From Paenibacillus sp. J2TS4 (GTDB lineage: Bacteria > Bacillota > Bacilli > Paenibacillales > NBRC-103111), in the NCBI RefSeq assembly GCF_018403245.1, contig NZ_BOSH01000008.1, forward strand, positions 186,001 to 250,000: a DNA stretch of 64,000 nt, read 5' to 3'. Under the pieces are notes generated by a model that saw only the letters and a list, made by a program, of their open reading frames with translations, did not search any database and had not been told where the DNA came from. Both the position numbers and the translations under genes were made by a program. Positions 1 through 8,284 of this stretch are shown here, piece after piece. Positions within the stretch are counted from its first letter, which is position 1. Each line of letters begins with the position of its first letter.

Positions 1-226
1 GGATGACCGTTATAGTCTCCTCAATGTTCCATATATAACAGGAAAACCCCAGAACATCCGGACGCTTCTGATAAAGATCCGAAACGATATTCATAACGGG
101 ATCTTTAATCGTATACTCCGCTATATCGACATCGAAATCTTTCTGACAGAAAGCTTTTAAATACCGGATAGCCAGCGAGGTATGGATATATTTCGCGTTA
201 AGCGTTGCAATAAGCACTTTCATCAT
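1..226 (-). CDS. B12-binding radical SAM protein (DUF4080-type), N-terminal part
   Basis: The gene runs off the left edge; only about 75 N-terminal residues are visible. They begin (M)MKVLIATLNAKYIHTSLAIR and continue through a Rossmann-like segment ending DVLGFSCYIWNIEETITVI. This matches the cobalamin-binding N-terminus of B12-dependent radical SAM proteins of the DUF4080 group. The radical SAM cysteines lie outside the window. Two ATGs are adjacent (226 and 223), preceded by GAGGG at a suitable distance, so either may be used. The family assignment rests on the N-terminus alone and the substrate is unknown. Confidence 0.7.
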   Translation of the reverse strand, partial: MMKVLIATLNAKYIHTSLAIRYLKAFCQKDFDVDIAEYTIKDPVMNIVSDLYQKRPDVLGFSCYIWNIEETITVI

Positions 227-875
227 TAAGACCCTCTTCTATTGCATTCATTGTATTTAATCATAATCATCCATTTCTTGGCGTGCATCGTCAGATTCGA
301 ATCGATGCTTCTTTCCTATTCTACATGGAAACCTCCCGAATGACAAAAGGGAGATCGTTACGAGCGGAAATTAGCGAGGCCATGAAGCCAAAATGGGATG
401 TCGTTTAAATACGATGGGATGCTGCCTGACGAGTGTTGTAGCAAAGACATGCAGGAGTGCATGTTATTATGGCAGGAATCGGTATATATCAAAGAAGACG
501 TGCAATAGTGCATGTCAATTATAGTTAAACTCGAATATTCAACTTAAGCTGCCACAATTACCTGCATTTTTGCTTTAGATTAGCTCATCTCCCTAATTTT
601 GGCCCAAAGACCTGTATTATTGCAGGCTCTTATCTCTTCTATTATATATAGCAGTACTTACAGCACCTCCGCACTGCTAATTCGCTGCCAACCTCCTTAC
701 CGGTCACCCTTTCAAAGCTCACCTAACGTATCATACCATATCAACCCTGCTTTCCTGTTCTCACAGAGAGCTCCCCGTTCATTCACCTGAAAGCATGGAT
801 GCATTCTAGTGAAGAGTCGGGTATATTAAAGAAATAATACAAGCTGTAAATTCCTAATTTGGAGTGATCTTATAG
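227..875. other. Intergenic region, no convincing gene
   Basis: About 650 bases between the divergent radical SAM gene and rlmD. I see no gene with a ribosome site and no terminator with a T-run. It carries short CCTGCA/TGCAGG-type motifs at 561-573 and 611-626, the latter a small hairpin, which resemble a motif group near 44430-44513. The promoters of the two flanking genes are presumably here, but no clean -35/-10 pair stood out. Confidence 0.4.
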
Positions 876-2336
876 ATGAATTCGCGTAACCAACCTTCAC
901 ATCCGCACCCCCGCACCGCTAAAGCAGCCAGTCCCCATCGCCGTTCGGGAAAAAAACACGAGGCCGTCACCGGCAGCGCTGAATCCGTTCGCGTAGGCGA
1001 TCCGATTGTCGTAACTGTCAAAAGACTCGGTATTAATGGCGAAGGCGTCGGCTACTATAAAAGAAAAGCTGTTTTCCTTCCAGGAGCCCTGCCCGAGGAG
1101 GTTGTTAAAGCTACGGTAACCCAAGTCGAGCCGACCTTCCTCACGGCTTCCGTCCGGCGAATAGAGAAGCGTTCCCCGTATCGCCAAAAACCGGATTGCC
1201 CCGTCTACGATCAATGCGGAGGCTGTCAGCTCCAGCATATTAGTTATGAGGGACAATTGAAGGCCAAGGAAGAGATCGTCAAAGAGGCATTTGCCCGATA
1301 TTTAGGCGAGGAAGTAAACATCCGTCCCATTCATGGAATGGAACATCCGTGGAGCTACCGCAATAAGGCCCAGCTCCAGGTCGGCTACCAGGACGACCGT
1401 CTCCTCACCGGCCTCTATTCGGCGGGAAGCCGCCGGCTGGTCGATATTTCCGGCTGCCCGATTCAGCACCCGGAAATCAATCGGACGATCCAGGTCGTCC
1501 GCGGCCTATTGGAGGAGTTGAAGGTTCCCGCCTACAACGAGCGGACCGGCAAGGGAGTCCTCCGCACGATCGTGGCGAGAGTCGGCTTCGCGAGTGACGA
1601 GGTTCAACTGACCCTCGTCACGGGCAGCGACAAGCTGCCGCGGCAAAGCCAACTCGTCGAGGCGATTCGCCGGAAGCTGCCCAAGGTGATCAGCATCGCC
1701 CACAACGTGAATCCGGATCGGACCCCGCTCGTCTTCGGGGAGGTCACCCGAATTCTGTGGGGCCGGGAACGGATGGAGGAAGCGTTGGGCGATGTCCGCT
1801 TCTCGCTGTCTCCACGCGCGTTCTTCCAGCTGAATCCGGCGCAGACGATTCATCTGTATAATTACGTGCGCGAGGCGGCAGCGCTCACCGGCGAAGAGCT
1901 CGTCGTCGACGCGTACTGCGGCACCGGCACGATCGGCCTGTGGCTGGCGCCGTTCGCGCGCGAGGTGCGCGGCATCGAGGCCGTGCCGGAAGCCGTCGAG
2001 GACGCCCGGCGCAACGCGCGTCTGAGCGGCCTCGGTAATGCCAGCTTCTACGCGGGCCAGGCCGAGCGGCTGCTGCCGGAGTGGGTCCGGCACGGCATCC
2101 GGCCGGATGTCGTCGTCGTCGACCCGCCGCGCACCGGCTGCGACCGCAAGCTGCTGCAGGCGCTCGCCCAGGCGAAGCCGCGCCGGCTCGTGTACGTATC
2201 TTGCAATCCTTCGACCCTGGCGAAAGATTGCAAGATACTCACCGCCGCCGGCTTCCGCATCGAGTGGGCGCAGCCGGTGGACATGTTCCCGCAGACGGCG
2301 CATGTGGAGTGCTGTGTGTCGCTCATTAGGAAATAG
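876..2336 (+). CDS. rlmD: 23S rRNA (uracil-5-)-methyltransferase, RlmD/RlmCD (TrmA) family
   Basis: SAM-dependent enzyme predicted to methylate C5 of uridines in 23S rRNA. The 486-residue protein starts with a basic tail, then a TRAM RNA-binding domain (about residues 38-98), an iron-sulfur cysteine cluster CPVYDQCGGCQLQ (near 108-120), and a C-terminal Rossmann methyltransferase. Visible motifs are the RNA-binding FFQLNP, the SAM-binding DAYCGTGTIGLW, VVVDPPRTGC, and the catalytic cysteine in VSCNPSTLAKD. GGAG lies 11 bases before the ATG. Length is typical. Firmicutes paralogues (RlmCD, TrmFO-independent TrmA types) cannot be separated by eye, so the exact target uridine is uncertain. Confidence 0.93.
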   Translation: MNSRNQPSHPHPRTAKAASPHRRSGKKHEAVTGSAESVRVGDPIVVTVKRLGINGEGVGYYKRKAVFLPGALPEEVVKATVTQVEPTFLTASVRRIEKRSPYRQKPDCPVYDQCGGCQLQHISYEGQLKAKEEIVKEAFARYLGEEVNIRPIHGMEHPWSYRNKAQLQVGYQDDRLLTGLYSAGSRRLVDISGCPIQHPEINRTIQVVRGLLEELKVPAYNERTGKGVLRTIVARVGFASDEVQLTLVTGSDKLPRQSQLVEAIRRKLPKVISIAHNVNPDRTPLVFGEVTRILWGRERMEEALGDVRFSLSPRAFFQLNPAQTIHLYNYVREAAALTGEELVVDAYCGTGTIGLWLAPFAREVRGIEAVPEAVEDARRNARLSGLGNASFYAGQAERLLPEWVRHGIRPDVVVVDPPRTGCDRKLLQALAQAKPRRLVYVSCNPSTLAKDCKILTAAGFRIEWAQPVDMFPQTAHVECCVSLIRK

Positions 2337-2359
2337 CATATTTGAAGGGAGATACGAAC

Positions 2360-2941
2360 ATGACAAAGAGAAGTGAAATCAGCAATAGAATGGAGTTGTC
2401 GCCAGAACAACGTGAAGGACTGCTCAAAACATTGAAAGCTCGTTTTGAGAAAAACATGAACCGCCATAAAGGTCTTGAATGGGATAACGTACAAGCAAAG
2501 CTCGAAGCAAATACTGAAAAACTGTGGTCCCTCCATGAAATGGAAAGAACTGGCGGCGAGCCGGATGTTGTTGGTCATGACAATAAGACGGGCGAATACA
2601 TTTTTTATGATTGTTCAGCGGAAAGTCCTAAAGGCCGCAGAAGTGTTTGTTACGACCGTGAGGCGCTGGAGTCAAGGAAAGAACATAAACCAGAAAATAA
2701 TGCTATTGAAATGGCAACTGCCATGGGCATTGAGCTTTTAACGGAAGAACAATACCGGGAACTGCAGAAACTTGGTAATTTCGATATGAAAACATCGAGC
2801 TGGGTGATAACACCTGCCAGTATTAGAAAACTCGGCGGGGCCATCTTTTGTGATCGTCGCTATGACACGGTCTTTGTGTACCACAATGGAGCTGAATCCT
2901 ATTATGCTGCAAGGGGGTTTCGCGGCTCACTAAGAGTCTAA
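2360..2941 (+). CDS. DUF4256 domain protein
   Basis: Soluble protein of 193 residues recognised as the DUF4256 family from its conserved stretches (LEWDNVQAKLE, GGEPDVVGHD, YIFYDCSAESPKGRRSVCYD, AARGFRGSLRV). No enzymatic role is known for the family. The start is placed at the ATG at 2360 because AAGGGAG lies 8 bases upstream; a TTG at 2342 in the same frame has no ribosome site. The gap to rlmD is 23 bases, so the two may share a transcript. A strong hairpin follows at 3079-3110. Confidence 0.85.
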   Translation: MTKRSEISNRMELSPEQREGLLKTLKARFEKNMNRHKGLEWDNVQAKLEANTEKLWSLHEMERTGGEPDVVGHDNKTGEYIFYDCSAESPKGRRSVCYDREALESRKEHKPENNAIEMATAMGIELLTEEQYRELQKLGNFDMKTSSWVITPASIRKLGGAIFCDRRYDTVFVYHNGAESYYAARGFRGSLRV

Positions 2942-3078
2942 ATTTTGGTGAGGAGTCGGCGCTATAGGTCCCGGATGAAACAGGTCGCGGGAAGTATTGG
3001 GATAGTAGAAGGGTTCTATCGATGGATACAGGCTAAACAGATGTTGAAAACAGCGTTGATGGCGTCGACTATAGAAGA

Positions 3079-3110
3079 AAAAAGCTGCTGACATCATGTC
3101 TGCAGCTTTT
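3079..3110. terminator. Bidirectional Rho-independent terminator
   Basis: Near-perfect hairpin: outer arms AAAAGCTGC/GCAGCTTTT enclose inner arms GACAT/ATGTC. It lies between the convergent DUF4256 gene and transketolase and carries A and T runs that would serve both strands. Confidence 0.8.
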
Positions 3111-3178
3111 AACTATGAACTATTATAGGTGACCACAATTTCGGAAGCTCTGACTAAATCCCAACTGTGCCGCCAGGA

Positions 3179-5188
3179 TTAATGAACATCAAGCAGATTC
3201 TTCACCCGTTTGGCAATTTCACTTACGTTGAAGCCGTACTTTTCGATAATCGTGTCTCCCGGAGCGGAAGCGCCGAATCGGTCAATCGCGATAATATCGC
3301 CTTCATGGCCTACATATCGTTCCCAGCCGAGAGAGGAAGCCATCTCGATGGCAATCCGTTTAGTAACAGATGGGGGCAGGACGGAATCCTTATATTTCAC
3401 GTTTTGCTTTTCGAAGCGATCCCAAGACGGCATGCTTATAACCGCTACATCGATTTGTTCTTCAGCCAGCGCTTCTTGAACTTGTACGGCAAGATGAACC
3501 TCGGAGCCGGTAGCCAGCAATAAAGCTTGCGGACGGTCCGATCTACTTTTGGAGATCACGTAAGCCCCTTTGGAAACCCCCTCATAGGCCAGCAGATGGG
3601 TATCTTTCATGGTAGGCAGATTTTGCCGGCTGAGCACCAGTGCAGTCGGGGTGCTTTTTGATTCTACGGCCAATCTCCAGGCCGCTTTCGTTTCATTGGC
3701 ATCCGCCGGACGGATGACGGACAAATTAGGCATGGCTCTCAAGGAGGCCAACTGTTCAATGGGTTCATGGGTCGGCCCATCTTCCCCTACTGCAATACTA
3801 TCGTGAGTAAAGACATAGGTGACCGGCAAGCCCATGAGGGCAGCCAAACGAATAGCCGGGCGCAAATAATCGGAAAACACAAAAAATGTGCCGGCGTAGG
3901 GTTTTAATCCGCCATGCAGAGCCAATCCATTGAGTATGGCCCCCATAGCAAACTCCCGGACCCCGAACCAAATATTTTTCCCATGGTAGGATTGCGGCAA
4001 GAACGGCTCTGTATTTTTTATCATCGTTTTGTTCGAGCTGGCAAGGTCGGCGGAACCTCCGATTACGCTTGGCATTTCTTTCGCCAGCACATTAATGATT
4101 TCTTCGGATACGGCCCGGCTTGCCGCAGAGCTTCCAAATGGATATTCAGGCAAGATTTCATTCCAGTTCAGAGTGAAATGATCTTCGATTGCCGCCTGCA
4201 GCTGCTTGGCCAGATCGGGATAAGCAAGGGCATACCGCTCCATCAGCTCCTGCCATGCTTTTTCTTGATGCATTCCTTTTTCAACCACTTCCGCATGGAA
4301 ATGAGCATACACTTCCTCCGGAACATGGAACGGCGTTTCGTGGGTCCATTGCAATGCCTGTTTCGTCAATCTCGCTTCCTCGGTACCTAACGGCGAGCCG
4401 TGCGAGGCGGATTTACCGGCTTTGTTCGGTGAACCGTAACCGATGGTCGTCTTGATTTCAATGAGTGCGGGCTTGGTAAGATCAGCTTTGGCAAGCTCCA
4501 GAGCACGAGAAATTTGTTCTAAATCATTTCCATCCTCAACCTTGATATACTGCCAGCCCTGGGCTTCAAATCTTTGTTTTACATCTTCGGAAAACGACAT
4601 ATGCAGCTCGCCGTCCAATGAGATGTCATTGGAATCGTACAGCACGATTAATTTGCCCAATTTCAAATGTCCGGCAAGCGAAGCGGCTTCATAGGAGATG
4701 CCTTCCATTAAATCCCCATCGCCGCAAATGGTATACGTAAAGTGGTCAACCATGCGAAAATCAGGCTGATTGTATAAGGCGGCAAGATGCTGTTCCGCCA
4801 TAGCCATGCCTACGGCAACAGCGATGCCTTGACCAAGAGGGCCGGTAGTAGCATCAACCCCCGGTGTATGATTGTACTCCGGATGCCCCGGCGTTTTACT
4901 CTGCCATTGGCGGAATTGTTTTAAATCTTCCATAGATACAGCATAACCGGAAAGATGCAATATACTATAAAGCAGGCTTGAGCCATGACCGGCAGACAGT
5001 ACGAAGCGGTCCCTGTTGAACCAAGCGGGATTTTTCGGATTATGATTCATAAATTGGGTCCAAAGCGTATACGCCATAGGAGCACAGCCGAGCGGCATGC
5101 CGGGATGTCCCGAATTGGCTTGTTCTATCATATCAATGGCTAAGCTGCGCAGCGACAGAACGGATAACTGTTCAATGTTGGTCATCAT
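3179..5188 (-). CDS. tkt: Transketolase
   Basis: Thiamine-diphosphate enzyme that moves two-carbon units between ketoses and aldoses in the pentose phosphate pathway. The full-length 669-residue protein has NSGHPGMPLG near the N-terminus, the ThDP motif beginning GDGDLMEGISYEAASLAG (near 155), the central catalytic region with GGSADLASSN and THDSIAVGEDGPTHEP, and the C-terminal DRFGASAPG. It is the last gene of the leftward dehydrogenase-kinase-transketolase set, 27 bases after the kinase. That placement suggests a dedicated copy that channels the xylulose/ribulose phosphate made by the kinase into central metabolism, rather than the housekeeping gene. AAAGGA lies 9 bases before the first of two adjacent ATGs. 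Confidence 0.95.
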   Translation of the reverse strand: MMTNIEQLSVLSLRSLAIDMIEQANSGHPGMPLGCAPMAYTLWTQFMNHNPKNPAWFNRDRFVLSAGHGSSLLYSILHLSGYAVSMEDLKQFRQWQSKTPGHPEYNHTPGVDATTGPLGQGIAVAVGMAMAEQHLAALYNQPDFRMVDHFTYTICGDGDLMEGISYEAASLAGHLKLGKLIVLYDSNDISLDGELHMSFSEDVKQRFEAQGWQYIKVEDGNDLEQISRALELAKADLTKPALIEIKTTIGYGSPNKAGKSASHGSPLGTEEARLTKQALQWTHETPFHVPEEVYAHFHAEVVEKGMHQEKAWQELMERYALAYPDLAKQLQAAIEDHFTLNWNEILPEYPFGSSAASRAVSEEIINVLAKEMPSVIGGSADLASSNKTMIKNTEPFLPQSYHGKNIWFGVREFAMGAILNGLALHGGLKPYAGTFFVFSDYLRPAIRLAALMGLPVTYVFTHDSIAVGEDGPTHEPIEQLASLRAMPNLSVIRPADANETKAAWRLAVESKSTPTALVLSRQNLPTMKDTHLLAYEGVSKGAYVISKSRSDRPQALLLATGSEVHLAVQVQEALAEEQIDVAVISMPSWDRFEKQNVKYKDSVLPPSVTKRIAIEMASSLGWERYVGHEGDIIAIDRFGASAPGDTIIEKYGFNVSEIAKRVKNLLDVH

Positions 5189-5215
5189 CTATGCACGTCC
5201 TTTGTAGAGTTGAAT

Positions 5216-6901
5216 TTATAAACTATGAAATTCCTCGATAGATTGTGCCAGTTGGATATACTGCTCGTATCTCATGGCGTAGTCTTGCTGCTTATTAGGG
5301 TCCGGATAATAATCGGCCTCGTAAGGTTCGCAATAAATCCGCTGCGCTTCTTGGATGCTTGTGAACAAGCCGGCTGCGACCGCAGCGTAAATGGCGGCTC
5401 CTTTGGCACAGACTTGATCTTCTTTGCTGATCATAATAGGCCGGCCTAATACATCGCTCATCATTTGCATAATGTAAGGGGATTTTTTGGCGATTCCGCC
5501 AATCACAATGATGCGGTCGATTCGCAGCCCGTTTTCTATGAAGCTGTCAAAAATACGCTTTGCGCCAAAAACGGCAGACATAATCAGCGCCTGGTAAATA
5601 GCAGGTGCGGTGCTTCCTAAATGGAGCCCTGCAATCGTTCCTTTAACATTTTCATTTAATACGGGGTATCGTCTGCCGTTAAACCAGTCTAATGCAGTGA
5701 GTTGATTAGCAGCATGCAGCGGAATTTCCTTGGCCGCCGCTTCGAGCCGAGAGAGCAGCTGCCCCGAACATTGTTCCTGCAGCAGCTTCTTCTGCTCTTC
5801 CGATAACACTTCACTTTGTTGAAGCATTTGCTCAACCGGCCACATTAAAACGGATTTGAACCAGGCAAAAATATCGCCAAATGCAGCTTGTCCGGCTTCA
5901 ATCCCTACATATCCGGGGATAATGGAATGTTCGGCCATTCCGCATATATGCTTCATCTCTTTATTTTCCAAGCGCTCGGGCTGCTCGATCATCATATCGA
6001 CGGTTGAAGTTCCTGCAACCTTTACCAAAGTGTGAGGCTGGATACCGGCCCCTACCGCTCCAGCATGAGCATCGAAAGAGCTGCCGGATATAATGACGTC
6101 TTCATTTACTCCTAATTGTGCGGCCCATGTTTTGGAAATCTTGCCTGCGGCTGAATCGGCATGCTGCGGTCCGGCACCGTATCTTTGCTTCACTAATACT
6201 AAATACGGGTCCAATTGCTGAAGACATTCTTCCGCCGGCAAACCGTTAAAAGCGCTATGCCAAAGAGCTTTATGACCTGCAGCGCAAGAAGAGCGGTACA
6301 TCGTCTGCGGATCGGTTTGCCCGGTCAGCAAGCCCACAAACCAATCGCAATGTTCCATCCACGTATAAGCAGCTTGTTTCACTTTCTCATCTTTTCTTAT
6401 CGTGTGCAGGATTTTGGCCCAAAACCATTCTGAAGAATAAGTACCCTGATATTTCGTATAGTCAACGGAAGAAGCCGTGGAAAAAACTGCGTTAATCTCT
6501 TCCGCTTCGGCAATAGCGGTATGATCTTTCCACAAATGAAACATGGCATTCGGATTATCTGCAAATTCGGCCTTTAATGCCAAAGGAACTCCCGCTTCAT
6601 CGATTGGACATGGCGTCGACCCGGTCGTATCCATTCCGATCCCGCACAAATGCTGTCCGGCATGCTCGCCGGCACCGCTGAGCGCCGATTTAAAAGCCGC
6701 CGTGAAGGCCTCGATATAATCCAAGGGATGCTGCCGATATTGACTGATTTCATCGTTGCAATACAGTCTTTGCGACCAACGCGGGTAAGCGCAGGATGCT
6801 TCGGACAGGGTTCTGCCGGTCGCTCCTTCCACCATAATGACTCTTACCGAATCGCTGCCGAAATCGACGCCGGCAACAATCATGCTTGATCTGCTTTCCA
6901 A
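5216..6901 (-). CDS. araB: FGGY carbohydrate kinase, ribulokinase (AraB)-like
   Basis: Predicted to phosphorylate a ketopentose such as ribulose. The 561-residue length and signatures GVDFGSDSVRV, MDTTGSTPCPIDEAG, EFADNPNAMFHLWKDHTA, GSSFDAHAGAVGAG and GGIAKKSPYIMQM follow ribulokinase rather than xylulokinase. The start is TTG at 6901: a perfect AAAGGAGG lies 7 bases upstream, while the next in-frame ATG, 18 bases later, is too far from any ribosome site. It follows the dehydrogenase by 40 bases. Ribulokinases can accept several ketopentoses and pentitols (family knowledge), so the substrate is inferred from context only. Confidence 0.85.
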   Translation of the reverse strand: MESRSSMIVAGVDFGSDSVRVIMVEGATGRTLSEASCAYPRWSQRLYCNDEISQYRQHPLDYIEAFTAAFKSALSGAGEHAGQHLCGIGMDTTGSTPCPIDEAGVPLALKAEFADNPNAMFHLWKDHTAIAEAEEINAVFSTASSVDYTKYQGTYSSEWFWAKILHTIRKDEKVKQAAYTWMEHCDWFVGLLTGQTDPQTMYRSSCAAGHKALWHSAFNGLPAEECLQQLDPYLVLVKQRYGAGPQHADSAAGKISKTWAAQLGVNEDVIISGSSFDAHAGAVGAGIQPHTLVKVAGTSTVDMMIEQPERLENKEMKHICGMAEHSIIPGYVGIEAGQAAFGDIFAWFKSVLMWPVEQMLQQSEVLSEEQKKLLQEQCSGQLLSRLEAAAKEIPLHAANQLTALDWFNGRRYPVLNENVKGTIAGLHLGSTAPAIYQALIMSAVFGAKRIFDSFIENGLRIDRIIVIGGIAKKSPYIMQMMSDVLGRPIMISKEDQVCAKGAAIYAAVAAGLFTSIQEAQRIYCEPYEADYYPDPNKQQDYAMRYEQYIQLAQSIEEFHSL

Positions 6902-6941
6902 GTCAAAACCTCCTTTATATCCATGCGGGCAGCGGATGCGG

Positions 6942-7991
6942 TTAGCGGATGCGAATGACGCATTTCGTTACTTTGTCTTTATGCTGAATCGATTTCTCCA
7001 TTCCTTCTTGAATGCGGTCGAATTCAAAAATATCGGAAACAATCTCTTTAAGCGGAATGATTCCTTTGGATACCGCTTCAATAGCCTTCGGATAAATGTT
7101 GCGGTAACGAAATACCGTTTTTATTGTTATTTCATTATCGATAATATTGTTAACATGGAACTGCGCTTTACCGCTGCTTGTATAGCCTACAAGAACGATC
7201 GTTCCGCCCCGCTTGACCATTTTGGCCGTTTGCAAAATCGTTACCTCGGAGCCGGCGGTTTCAAATACGTAATCCGCTCCCTCACCGTCCGTTAATGACA
7301 TGACAGCGTCAATGGCATTGCCTTCGCTGGCATTTACGATATGTGTACAGCCTAATTGTTTGGCTTTTTCCAAGCGATTCTGCACAAGGTCAACCACAGT
7401 GATATTGTTTACACCCATGCTTTTTAAAGAAAGCATGGTCAGCAGTCCGATAGCGCCTGCGCCTAATATAACGGCAGATGCCCCCACTTGAGCACCGGAT
7501 TGCAAGGCTGCATGCATACCGACGGCCAGAGGTTCCATCAACGCCCCTTCCAGTGTGCTTACATTGTCCGGAAGCTTGAAGCATAAATTGGCAGGATGAG
7601 AAATGTACTCGGCAAAGCATCCTTCCAGCACGGGCAAAGAGGCATAGAAATAAACTTTTGGACAGAGATTGTATCTTCCTGTTTTACAGTAGTCGCATGT
7701 ATAGCAAGGAATGCCTGGTTCTACGGCTACGCGATCCCCTGGCTTTAGCGATGTAACGTTTTTTCCGATTGCTTCTACAACTCCGCCTGGCTCATGCCCC
7801 AAAACAATTGGCTCTGTGACATGTTTTTCTCCAATATAACCGTTTTCAAATAAATGCATATCTGAACCGCAGATTCCCACATAGTCCAGTCTGATTAACA
7901 CATCATCATCTTTTACTTGGGGAACCGGCTTTTGTTCGAACTCCAGTTTACCTACTGTATTCATGATGGCTACCTTCATCGTTTGGCTCAT
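6942..7991 (-). CDS. Zinc-dependent polyol dehydrogenase (sorbitol/xylitol dehydrogenase-like MDR family)
   Basis: NAD(P)-dependent oxidoreductase of 349 residues predicted to oxidise a sugar alcohol to a ketose. It shows the catalytic zinc site (CGSDMHLFENG, GHEPGGVV, MEPLAVGMHA), the structural-zinc cysteines in PCYTCDYCKTGRYNLCP, and a Rossmann segment VILGAGAIGLL. FYASLPVLEGCFAEYI and PANLCFKLPDNVS are typical of the sorbitol/xylitol/arabitol subgroup. GAGGAG lies 8 bases before the ATG. First gene of the leftward operon, with a ROK-type operator over its -35 box. Product ketose (ribulose or xylulose) is inferred from the downstream kinase. Confidence 0.88.
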   Translation of the reverse strand: MSQTMKVAIMNTVGKLEFEQKPVPQVKDDDVLIRLDYVGICGSDMHLFENGYIGEKHVTEPIVLGHEPGGVVEAIGKNVTSLKPGDRVAVEPGIPCYTCDYCKTGRYNLCPKVYFYASLPVLEGCFAEYISHPANLCFKLPDNVSTLEGALMEPLAVGMHAALQSGAQVGASAVILGAGAIGLLTMLSLKSMGVNNITVVDLVQNRLEKAKQLGCTHIVNASEGNAIDAVMSLTDGEGADYVFETAGSEVTILQTAKMVKRGGTIVLVGYTSSGKAQFHVNNIIDNEITIKTVFRYRNIYPKAIEAVSKGIIPLKEIVSDIFEFDRIQEGMEKSIQHKDKVTKCVIRIR

Positions 7992-8039
7992 ATCTTTTTC
8001 TCCTCGTTGAATTTAGAATGAATGATAAAATATATCCAT

Positions 8040-8068
8040 ATCATAAATTATAAAGTTTATCATGTAAA
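8040..8068 (-). promoter_or_regulatory. Promoter of the leftward dehydrogenase-kinase-transketolase operon
   Basis: On the minus strand TTTACA (8068-8063) and TATGAT (8045-8040) are separated by 17 bases. The -35 box lies inside the palindromic operator at 8054-8070, so a bound repressor would block polymerase. Confidence 0.75.
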
Positions 8069-8070
8069 CT
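8054..8070. promoter_or_regulatory. ROK repressor operator 1
   Basis: Perfect inverted repeat AGTTTA-TCATG-TAAACT. It has the AT-rich half-site plus five-base spacer layout of XylR/NagC-type sites and overlaps the dehydrogenase promoter. Binding by the adjacent ROK protein is inferred. Confidence 0.7.
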
Positions 8071-8174
8071 CTTATAAAGAAAAAAATTAAATTAATAAAG
8101 CTAACTTATTCTTATTCGACCTAATTTTCTGCGAAGAAAACATTTTCCAATCATTAAAAATGCATTTATTTTAG

Positions 8175-8203
8175 TTGACACCGCTTCCAGTGTGTAATAT
8201 AGT
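8175..8203 (+). promoter_or_regulatory. Promoter of the ROK regulator and rightward transport genes
   Basis: TTGACA (8175-8180) and TATAGT (8198-8203) with a 17-base spacer. Transcription would start near 8210, just upstream of operators 2 and 3. Confidence 0.8.
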
Positions 8204-8223
8204 CAAATTGTCGATAGGATTAA

Positions 8224-8240
8224 AGTTTACCATGTAAATT
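8224..8240. promoter_or_regulatory. ROK repressor operator 2
   Basis: AGTTTA-CCATG-TAAATT, one mismatch from a perfect palindrome and sharing the C-A-T-G core spacer of operator 1. It lies about 15 bases downstream of the predicted start point, a roadblock position suited to autoregulation. Confidence 0.65.
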
Positions 8241-8254
8241 TTTTGTCTTATAAA

Positions 8255-8271
8255 AGTTTATATAATAAACA
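8255..8271. promoter_or_regulatory. ROK repressor operator 3
   Basis: AGTTTA-TATAA-TAAACA, a third, weaker copy of the same half-site arrangement, lying just upstream of the ribosome site of the ROK gene. Confidence 0.5.
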
Positions 8272-8284
8272 GAATGGAGGAAAA

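Noticed and set aside
599..790. Open frame of 63 codons in the first intergenic region
   Set aside because: No ribosome site, low-complexity Ser/Pro-rich translation and no family resemblance.
1506..2366. Long open frame antisense to rlmD
   Set aside because: Lies opposite a GC-rich, clearly conserved methyltransferase domain; Arg/Ala/Asp-rich translation is typical of an antisense shadow.
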